From DASUSF01 sp036375275 (GTDB taxonomy: Bacteria; Pseudomonadota; Alphaproteobacteria; Geminicoccales; Geminicoccaceae): a DNA stretch of 19,746 nt. Under the pieces are notes generated by a model. That model worked only from the letters and a program-made list of their open reading frames with translations, made no database searches and was not told the DNA's origin. The first letter of the stretch is position 1. Each line of letters opens with the position of its first letter. The position numbers were made by a program, and so were the translations under genes. Positions 7,451 through 13,223 of the stretch are shown one piece after another. The stretch lies in the NCBI GenBank assembly GCA_036375275.1, contig DASUSF010000145.1, positions 1-19,746 on the forward strand. Direction: 5' to 3'.

Positions 7451-8563
7451 ATGAGCGTCAGCAGCCCTCTGCAAGCCCTGCGCTTCATCGCGCTGGCGCT
7501 CTCGCCCGCCAGCGATCCCGAAGTGGGGCGGCGGATCCGCGCGCTGCTGCGCGATGGCGCGCCCGACTGGCAGCTTGTCGTGCGGATCGCGAGCGAGCAT
7601 CTGGTGACCCCCGCTCTCCACGGCCACCTCGAGCGGCGCGGCCTCCTCGGCCTGCTGGAGCGCGATCTCGTCGACTACCTCCTGGCCTGCGCGGACCTAA
7701 ATCGCGAGCGGAACCGGTCCGCCCGGCGGACGCTCCTCGACCTCGCCCGGACCCTCAACCGCCTCGGCATCCGGCCGGTCGCGCTCAAGGGCTGCGCCCT
7801 CCTGCTCGCCGGCGTGTACGACGATCCGGCGGACCGCATGCTCGGGGACATCGACGTTCTCCTGCCCGCCGACACGCACGGCCGCGCGATCGACGGGCTG
7901 ATCGCCGACGGGTTCGCACCCCTGGCCGATCCAAGCGCCTTCCGGCACCACCACCACGTCGTGCCGCTCGCGCGCCCGGACGACACGATCTCGGTCGAGC
8001 TGCACCGCGAGGTGCTGTCGTTCGGGCTGCAGGAGCTGCTCCCGTCGCCCGGGGTGCTGGAACGCGCGCAGCCGATCGAGGTCGAGGGGGCGAGCCTGGC
8101 CATCCCGTCGCCGGAGGACCTTCTGATGCACAACCTCGTGCATCACAACCACACGCAGCAGTTCCTCTGGTCGAGCTGGCTGCGACTGCGCGACGCCCGC
8201 GACCTCGCCGGCCTCGTCGTCCGGCATCCGGATGTGATCACCGGCCCGATGGTCGAAGCTGCGGGTCGTCGGGTGGGGCGGGCGAGCGTGGAATTCTACG
8301 TCGTCCGCGCGCTCGACCTCTTCGGGGTCGAGAGCGGCGTCCAGGAGCATTTCCGGGAGCGGGGCCTGCTCCGCCGGACGCGGCTACGGTGGCACCTGCA
8401 TGACCTTCACGCCGACGGCCGGCTGCTGGGGCTCCAGCAGGCCGTATGGTCGGGCGCGAAGTGGCTCACGTGGCTGGGATGGTCCCGCTCTGCGACGCAC
8501 CGGAGACACGTCGCACGCAAGATCCTCCGGCGGCTCGAGAGGACCGGCGCGGCGCGGAAGTGA
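7451..8563 (+). CDS. Nucleotidyltransferase-like protein (NTP_transf_5 type)
   Basis: A 370-residue protein resembling the uncharacterised nucleotidyltransferase family (PF14907 type). An all-helical N-terminal part precedes the catalytic fold: PVALKGCALLLAGVYDDP (about 109-126), the acidic pair in RMLGDIDVLLP (D133, D135) and a likely third acidic residue in SVELHREV (E183). A second helical part contains PSPEDLLMHNLVHH. In characterised lasso-peptide clusters a relative works after an HprK-like kinase and adds groups to the phosphorylated precursor; others occur in polysaccharide loci. The next genes are two small peptides (opposite strand, convergent) and a PqqD-kinase fusion, so peptide tailoring is a reasonable guess, not shown. 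The ATG follows a GAGG-containing leader. The 250 bases between merR and this gene contain nothing I can name. Confidence 0.8.
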   Translation: MSVSSPLQALRFIALALSPASDPEVGRRIRALLRDGAPDWQLVVRIASEHLVTPALHGHLERRGLLGLLERDLVDYLLACADLNRERNRSARRTLLDLARTLNRLGIRPVALKGCALLLAGVYDDPADRMLGDIDVLLPADTHGRAIDGLIADGFAPLADPSAFRHHHHVVPLARPDDTISVELHREVLSFGLQELLPSPGVLERAQPIEVEGASLAIPSPEDLLMHNLVHHNHTQQFLWSSWLRLRDARDLAGLVVRHPDVITGPMVEAAGRRVGRASVEFYVVRALDLFGVESGVQEHFRERGLLRRTRLRWHLHDLHADGRLLGLQQAVWSGAKWLTWLGWSRSATHRRHVARKILRRLERTGAARK

Positions 8564-8593
8564 CTCCGCCGCCTGCGCCCGACCTCCTAAGGC

Positions 8594-8818
8594 TCAGCCG
8601 AACAGCCGCGCCAGCAGGCGCTTGACGAACGCGAGCCGCGCCTTTCTGCGGCGTGACCGCCTCCCCCGCCAGCCCTGCTTCCCCGAGCTCGCGGCTTCGG
8701 CCCGGTTCGCGACCAGCAGCACCGTCATCGCCGGCGCGGTGTAACTGGCAAAGCGCCCGATCTTCAGCATGGCTTTGCGTCGCTCCAAATCGACCGGACG
8801 CTCTTGACGCTCATTCAT
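8594..8818 (-). CDS. Small peptide 1: conserved leader plus cationic amphipathic tail
   Basis: A 74-residue product. Residues 13-43 (RRKAMLKIGRFASYTAPAMT, then VLLVANRAEAA) match 24 of 31 positions in the second small peptide encoded at 9336-9566, while flanking residues differ. The shared segment has a twin-arginine-like RR, a short hydrophobic stretch and an AxA-like end, so it could be a Tat/Sec signal or a modification leader. The 30-residue tail after AASS has about twelve Arg/Lys, no acidic residue, and ends RLAFVKRLLARLFG, a possible amphipathic helix. The ATG at 8818 has GGGAG nine bases upstream; an ATG 54 bases earlier lacks one. The gene is convergent with the nucleotidyltransferase gene. 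Possible roles: RiPP precursor, bacteriocin-like peptide or small exported protein. No function is assigned. Confidence 0.72.
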   Translation of the reverse strand: MNERQERPVDLERRKAMLKIGRFASYTAPAMTVLLVANRAEAASSGKQGWRGRRSRRRKARLAFVKRLLARLFG

Positions 8819-9165
8819 TACGAGGTGCTCCCAAGGACCTGCTTCTGCAAAGGAGAACACGAGGAAGCGCATGATGCAATCGCGTGGATGACTTAAAGGC
8901 GGAGCCCCGTTTGTCGCCGGGCGCGAAGAAGTAATGCTTTTGGAGTTGATGTGCGCCGCAGTGACGGAGGATCAACCGAACGTCGACAGTCGCCGCCCAG
9001 GGCGCCGCGGTCGATCATGACGGGGCGCAGGGCCCGGCGCGCCGTGAGCATCGTCCTCGAGGGGAGCGGGGATGATCGGCGGGCGAAGGGCCGGCGCCGA
9101 TGAGGCCAAGTGCCGACGCGCGGCGACCGTCGCGCCCGGCGGGACGGATCATCCCGGGCATGAAG

Positions 9166-9202
9166 CGGATGCATCCGGACGGGATCGCTCCCGGCGATCC
9201 CG
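9166..9202. repeat. Adjacent palindrome and hairpin
   Basis: CGGATGCATCCG (9166-9177) is a perfect 12-base palindrome. Three bases later CGGGATCGC (9180-9188) pairs perfectly with GCGATCCCG (9194-9202) around a five-base loop. No T-run flanks them on either strand. They could be transcript ends, protein-binding sites or part of a structured RNA. Confidence 0.6.
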
Positions 9203-9302
9203 CCTGACCGGATGCTGCCCTAGTGCTGCCAATCCAACGGAACATTCTTGCCGGTGAATGTCCCGGGCACCACGAAAACCTGATCCTGGCGGGCCGTCTG
9301 AT

Positions 9303-9326
9303 CCGGACGCTCGAACGAGCGTCCGG
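9303..9326 (-). terminator. Strong hairpin after small peptide 2
   Basis: CCGGACGCTCG (9303-9313) and CGAGCGTCCGG (9316-9326) form an 11-base perfect stem around AA, more likely an eight-base stem with a six-base loop. It begins nine bases past the stop codon of the second small peptide gene. There is no T-tract after it, so it is a terminator-like or mRNA-protecting hairpin. Confidence 0.5.
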
Positions 9327-9335
9327 GACGGACCC

Positions 9336-9566
9336 CTAGTTGCCGTGGACGGGGTTCTCGTTGTTGCCGAAGTGCGGATTCGGATTCGAGCACTGGTCGG
9401 ACGTGCCCTGGTTGACGCCACGGCAGCCGCCGGGCGAGGCCGCAGCCGCGGCTCGGTTGGCCACCAGCAGGGTCGTCATGACGGGCGCCGTGTATGCGGC
9501 GAACCGGCCCATCTTCAGCAGCGCTGACCGACGGGCCTCATCAACATCAGGGGCGGAGCCAGCCAT
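9336..9566 (-). CDS. Small peptide 2: conserved leader plus Asn/Gly-rich two-cysteine tail
   Basis: A 76-residue product, paralogous to the small peptide at 8594-8818 over residues 12-42 (RRSALLKMGRFAAYTAPVMT, then TLLVANRAAAA). The two genes differ by at least eight synonymous changes in this stretch, so the protein sequence seems to be under selection. After AAAAAS the tail is wholly unlike its paralogue: C48 and C59, many Asn, Gly and Pro (SNPNPHFGNNENPVHGN), near neutral. The cysteines could form a disulfide or be modified. The ATG at 9566 has AAGGAAG upstream, and a sigma70-type promoter ends about 30 bases before it. It is followed by a strong hairpin. It may be a modified-peptide precursor for the adjacent PqqD-kinase, or a secreted small protein; the function is unknown. 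Confidence 0.75.
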   Translation of the reverse strand: MAGSAPDVDEARRSALLKMGRFAAYTAPVMTTLLVANRAAAAASPGGCRGVNQGTSDQCSNPNPHFGNNENPVHGN

Positions 9567-9597
9567 CGGGGGCTTCCTTCAAATAATGGACCGACCG

Positions 9598-9626
9598 TTT
9601 ATAGCCCCGTCCGCCGTGCTTTGCAA
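9598..9626 (-). promoter_or_regulatory. Sigma70-type promoter of small peptide 2
   Basis: On the minus strand -35 TTGCAA (9626-9621) and -10 TATAAA (9603-9598) are separated by exactly 17 bases, in a locally AT-rich stretch of otherwise very GC-rich DNA. The predicted start near 9590 gives a 5' leader of about 25 bases with the ribosome site. The peptide gene is therefore likely transcribed apart from the kinase gene upstream. Confidence 0.72.
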
Positions 9627-9789
9627 TAGAGCGTCGACGACCCACCAAAGTCGAAAGGATGATACGTCCTCCTCAACCAATAAGTCATTTGCGCTTCGCC
9701 GCGCCCGGGTCTGCTCCGCTTGAGGCGGCCATCGTCTCCCGCCGGATCGGTGGCGCGGGCCGGCGGACGCCCGGCGGGGCGCCAGCGCA

Positions 9790-11064
9790 TCAACCGGCCC
9801 GCAGCCGCCCGAGGAATGCGATCGCCTCGTCCAGCGAGCCGTACACCAGCTCGAAGCGCGACGTCTTGTGGATGACGCCGAGGAGGCGCTCCAGATCGTC
9901 CCGCTGCAGCGACGCCCAGCTCCGCGCCCGGATCAGGTGGGTGAACGTGCTGAAGGGGTCCAGCTCCCGGTGCTGCAGCGCTGCGCCCGGCGCGTAGCGC
10001 GGCACCACGAACGCCGCGATCTCCGCAGGCCTGCCTGCGATCATGGCGGGATCGACCGCCCGATAATGCTCCGTCTCGCGGCCGGGCGCCCGGTCGTCGG
10101 GATCCGGCAGGCCGGGCACGCGCCCGGCGAGCACGTGCCAGCTGCCGCGCTTGAGCGACTGGGCGAGCGGCATCGGGTAGGCGAGGCCATCCGCGGCGAG
10201 CGGCACGACGTCGTCGCTCATGTAGCGGTGGCCGCTCTGGGTCAGGGCGGCGCAGAGCGTGCTCTTGCCCGAGCCGCTGGGCGCCGCCATCACCACCGCC
10301 CCGCCCGCCGCGAGCACCGCGCTGGCATGGATGATGGCGAGCCAGCGCACGCCCGGGTGGAAGTGGTCGATCAGCGCGTTGATGATCTCGCCGAGCGCCA
10401 GGTCGTGGTCGGGGGCGCGCCGGATCTCGCCGCGGCCGAGGCGGATGGCGAAGGAGCCGTCCGGCACCTGCACCGCCCGCACCGCCGGGACCTCGACCGG
10501 CGCTGCGTGATCCGGAGCCTGGAGCGGCCCGAGCAGCCGACCGAGTGGCGCGGCCAGGACCGGGTCGTCGACCTCGACCCGGACCGGGTGGCCGCCGAAC
10601 GCGTAGACCTCCGAGAACCGCGCCGGGCGGTCCGGCGGCGCGGGCGCGGGCGGAACCGCCGCCGGCCGTCTCCCGCCCTCGAGCGCGCCGGCGCTGGCCC
10701 ACTGCGCCAGCGTCGCCGCGACGTCCCGGGCCGCGTGCCCCTCGTCGATGCCGTAGCGCCCGACCAGGATGGCCGCGAGGTCCTCGGGCGCGGCGCCGGC
10801 GGACAGCGCCTCGAACAGGCAGCGCGCGCTCTGGTTCAGGATCAACAGCTGGTTGCGCGACGGCACCGCGACCACGAAGTGGCCGCTCAGCTCGAACCCC
10901 CGAACCTCCGACGCCAGAGCCGACAGTGGGCGTCCCTCCCGCAGGCGACCGACTATAGCCGAGGCGCTGGCCCGCCACCACGGCCCGAGGATCGGACCGT
11001 CGCCGCGCCGCGCGGACCGGCTGCAGGCGCCTCCGCCGGTAGCGCCCGCGCGGGCGCGCCCCAT
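9790..11064 (-). CDS. PqqD-like domain fused to HprK-related P-loop kinase
   Basis: A 424-residue two-domain protein. Residues about 45-130 resemble PqqD (HFVVAVPSRNQLLILNQSAR, then LFEALSAGAAPEDLAAILV and ARDVAATLAQWASAGAL), a fold that binds peptide leaders. After a Pro-rich linker comes an HPr-kinase-like domain: IIHASAV (about 244-250), P-loop AAPSGSGKST (260-269) and YMSDDVV (281-287), where HprK has its acidic Mg/ATP residues. No HPr/PTS gene is nearby, so the substrate is probably not HPr. HprK-like kinases of some lasso-peptide clusters phosphorylate serines of the peptide. The neighbouring small peptides are candidate substrates by inference. The ATG at 11064 is the only ATG or GTG before the PqqD region apart from 11097, which overlaps the start of the divergent gene. 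No strong ribosome site is visible and the first 40 residues are low-complexity. Confidence 0.83.
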   Translation of the reverse strand: MGRARAGATGGGACSRSARRGDGPILGPWWRASASAIVGRLREGRPLSALASEVRGFELSGHFVVAVPSRNQLLILNQSARCLFEALSAGAAPEDLAAILVGRYGIDEGHAARDVAATLAQWASAGALEGGRRPAAVPPAPAPPDRPARFSEVYAFGGHPVRVEVDDPVLAAPLGRLLGPLQAPDHAAPVEVPAVRAVQVPDGSFAIRLGRGEIRRAPDHDLALGEIINALIDHFHPGVRWLAIIHASAVLAAGGAVVMAAPSGSGKSTLCAALTQSGHRYMSDDVVPLAADGLAYPMPLAQSLKRGSWHVLAGRVPGLPDPDDRAPGRETEHYRAVDPAMIAGRPAEIAAFVVPRYAPGAALQHRELDPFSTFTHLIRARSWASLQRDDLERLLGVIHKTSRFELVYGSLDEAIAFLGRLRAG

Positions 11065-11095
11065 ATGAGAAGCCGGGCGTAGCTGAGGGTGGATC

Positions 11096-12439
11096 ATGGC
11101 GAACGAGGCTCCGGGCGAAGACTTCCTGGGCGACCTGCTGGCGAAGGCGAAGCGGGCCGGCGCGGATGCCGCCGACGCGCTGCTGGTCGAGAGCGGCGGG
11201 CAGAGCGCGACCTGGCGGCTCGGCAAGCTCGAGAAGGTCGAGCGCGAGGAGAGCCGGGATCTCGGGCTCCGGGTCTTCATCGGCCACCGGCAGGCGATCC
11301 TCTCGACCGCCGACCTCACCGCGGCGGGGCTCGACCGGCTGGTCGAGCGCGCGGTCGCGATCGCCCGTGCGGTCCCGGAGGATCGCTACGCCGGGCTCGC
11401 CGGACCGGACGAGATCGCCCGCGAGCTCCGTCCCCTCGACCTCGATGACGGGGTCGAGCCGTCGGGCGAGCGTCTCGCCGAGCAGGCCGCTGAGGCCGAG
11501 GCCGAGGCGCGCGCGGTGCAGGGCGTGACGAATTCGGAGGGGGCGGAGGCCGGATGGAGCCGGAGCCGGACGACGCTGGCGGCGACCAACGGCTTCTTCG
11601 GCGAGACGGCGCGCTCGCGGCACACCCTCTCGGTCTCGGTGATCGCCGGCCGGAACGGCGTCATGGAGCGCGACTACGACTTCGCCTCGAAGGTTCGGGC
11701 CGCCGACCTGCCCGCGCCGGCCGAGGTCGGGCGCGCGGCGGCCGAGCGGGCGGTGCGGCGGCTCGGCGCGCGCAAGGTCAGGAGCCAGAGCGTCCCCGTG
11801 GTGTTCGACCCCCGGGTCGCCGGCGGCATCGTCCGCCATCTCGTGAGCGCGATCAGCGGACCGGCCGTGGCCCGCGGCACGACCTTCCTCAAGGACCGCA
11901 TGGGCGAGCAGGTGTTCGCCCCCGGCATCCGGATCGTCGACGACCCGTTCCGCGCCGACGGCCTCCGCTCGCGCAGCTTCGATGCCGAGGGCTTCGCCGG
12001 CGAGCGCCGCCACCTGATCGACGACGGCCGGCTCGCCACCTGGCTGCTCGACCTCGCCTCGGCCCGGCAGCTCGGCCTCGCGTCCACCGGCCACGCCGCC
12101 CGGGGCGTCGGCTCGCCGCCCTCGCCCGCCCCGACCAACGCCTGGCTCGAGCCGGGGGCAGCCGCCCCGGACGAGCTGATCGGGGAGATCGAGAGCGGCT
12201 TCTACGTCACCGAGATGCTCGGCATGGGCATCAGCTACGTCACCGGCGACTACAGCCGGGGCGCCGCCGGGTTCTGGATCGAGCGCGGCGAGCTCGCCTA
12301 CCCGGTGAGCGAGGTGACGATCGCCGGCACGCTCCAGGACATTTTCCGCAACCTCACGCCGGGCAGCGATCTCGAGTTCCGCTACGGGGTCGACGCGCCG
12401 ACGGTCCGGATCGACGGCCTGACCGTGGCCGGGCAGTGA
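11096..12439 (+). CDS. pmbA: PmbA/TldE, TldD-PmbA family metalloprotease subunit
   Basis: A 447-residue cytoplasmic protein matching PmbA (TldE) along its whole length: the opening LLAKAKRAGADAADALLVES, then GLRVFIGHRQAILSTADLT, VPVVFDPRVAGGIVRHLVSA, and the C-terminal LGMGISYVTGDYSRGAAGFW and YPVSEVTIAGTLQDIF. TldE pairs with TldD, which carries the zinc site, in a protease that degrades unfolded peptides and trims some modified peptide precursors and CcdA-like proteins. No tldD is in the window. It is divergent from the PqqD-kinase gene with only 31 bases between start codons. The ribosome site is within GAGGGTGG. The downstream phosphatase gene overlaps by four bases. This pairing looks like a common housekeeping arrangement, so a role in the peptide locus is only a possibility. 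Confidence 0.95.
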   Translation: MANEAPGEDFLGDLLAKAKRAGADAADALLVESGGQSATWRLGKLEKVEREESRDLGLRVFIGHRQAILSTADLTAAGLDRLVERAVAIARAVPEDRYAGLAGPDEIARELRPLDLDDGVEPSGERLAEQAAEAEAEARAVQGVTNSEGAEAGWSRSRTTLAATNGFFGETARSRHTLSVSVIAGRNGVMERDYDFASKVRAADLPAPAEVGRAAAERAVRRLGARKVRSQSVPVVFDPRVAGGIVRHLVSAISGPAVARGTTFLKDRMGEQVFAPGIRIVDDPFRADGLRSRSFDAEGFAGERRHLIDDGRLATWLLDLASARQLGLASTGHAARGVGSPPSPAPTNAWLEPGAAAPDELIGEIESGFYVTEMLGMGISYVTGDYSRGAAGFWIERGELAYPVSEVTIAGTLQDIFRNLTPGSDLEFRYGVDAPTVRIDGLTVAGQ

Positions 12440-13221
12440 GCCCGCCCGACGCCGACCGGGACCTCCTCCGGAGCGCGATCGAGGCGGCGTGCGAGCTCGC
12501 GCTCCGTCATTTTGAGGCGCCGCGCGGCCACTGGCACAAGGCCCCGGGGCAGGTGGTGACCGAGGCCGACCTCGAGGTCGATGCCCTGCTCCACGACCGC
12601 CTGCTCGGGGCGCGCCCGGGCTATGGCTGGCTGTCCGAGGAGCGCCCGGACGACGGCTCGAGACGGCGCGCGGAGCGGATCTGGATGGTCGACCCGATCG
12701 ACGGCACCCGCGCGTTCGTGGAGGGCAAGCCGGAGTTCACGATCAGCGTCGCCCTGCTCGAGGACGGCCGGCCACGGCTCGCGGCGATCGCCAATCCCGT
12801 CACCGGCGAGCGCTTCGAGGCGGCGGGTGGCGGCGCGGCCCGTCTGAACGGGGCGCCCTGCCGGGTCACCGGGCGAACCGCGCTCGCGGGCGCGCGGCTG
12901 CTCTCGAGCCGGGGCGAGATCCGGGAGCGGCGCTGGCGCGAGCTGATGCCGGAGGCCGAGATCCAGACCATGGGCTCGCTCGCCTACAAGCTGGCTCTGG
13001 TCGCGGCGGGCCGCTTCGACGGCTTCGTCTCGCTCCGCCGGACCTACGACTGGGACGTCGCGGCGGCGGTGCTGCTGCTGGAGCGGGCCGGCGGCGTGCT
13101 GAGCGATGCCCGGAACGCGCCGCTGCGGCTGAACGGGGAGGAGATACGGCACCAGGGGCTGATCGCCGCCGCGACGCCCGAGCTCCATGCCGCCCTCAGG
13201 TCCCGGATCGGACCCGGCTGA
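12436..13221 (+). CDS. Inositol-monophosphatase-family phosphatase (CysQ-like possible)
   Basis: A 261-residue Mg-dependent, Li-sensitive-type phosphatase. Metal-binding motifs are intact: VTEADLEVD (about 41-49), WLSEE (65-69), DPIDGTRAF (86-94) and the late YDWDVAA (204-210). Family members hydrolyse inositol phosphates, 3'-phosphoadenosine 5'-phosphate (CysQ) or histidinol phosphate. ERIWMVDPIDGTRAFVEGKP is compatible with the CysQ/histidinol branches, but I cannot separate them. The start is the GTG at 12436 in the GTGA overlap with pmbA, giving a sensible N-terminus and translational coupling. The gene ends head-on against the GGDEF-EAL gene with two bases between stop codons. Confidence 0.92.
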   Translation: MSPPDADRDLLRSAIEAACELALRHFEAPRGHWHKAPGQVVTEADLEVDALLHDRLLGARPGYGWLSEERPDDGSRRRAERIWMVDPIDGTRAFVEGKPEFTISVALLEDGRPRLAAIANPVTGERFEAAGGGAARLNGAPCRVTGRTALAGARLLSSRGEIRERRWRELMPEAEIQTMGSLAYKLALVAAGRFDGFVSLRRTYDWDVAAAVLLLERAGGVLSDARNAPLRLNGEEIRHQGLIAAATPELHAALRSRIGPG

Positions 13222-13223
13222 GC

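Larger units (their letters stand above)
8819..9335. other. Intergenic region between the two small peptide genes, rich in inverted repeats
   Basis: 517 bases without a convincing gene; open frames here are short, Arg/Ser-rich and motif-free. The right half holds a 12-base palindrome, a 9-base-arm hairpin and an 11-base-arm hairpin (listed separately). The left end is locally AT-richer (about 8880-8960) and probably contains the promoter of small peptide 1, but no clear -35/-10 pair could be fixed. I saw no third copy of the conserved leader. Confidence 0.5.

Noticed and set aside
8594..8872. Longer version of small peptide 1 starting at 8872
   Set aside because: The ATG at 8818 has a ribosome site and aligns with the start of the paralogue; the extra 18 residues have no counterpart.
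9072..9257. A 61-codon plus-strand frame between the peptide genes
   Set aside because: No ribosome site of note, Arg/Ser-rich product, no similarity to anything recognised, and it spans the inverted repeats.
9599..9688. A 29-codon minus-strand open frame starting MTYWLRRTYHPFDFGG
   Set aside because: It lies across the promoter of small peptide 2, has only a weak ribosome site and no leader similarity to the two peptides. It might be a short remnant but cannot be supported.
7451..11064. A complete lasso-peptide cluster
   Set aside because: No asparagine-synthetase-like cyclase or transglutaminase-like protease gene is present, and neither small peptide has a lasso-like core with a ring-forming acidic residue at position 7-9 after a Gly/Cys/Ser start.
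11065..11097. An upstream ATG for the PqqD-kinase at 11097
   Set aside because: It would overlap the start codon of pmbA on the opposite strand and adds only low-complexity residues. It is kept as a less likely alternative.
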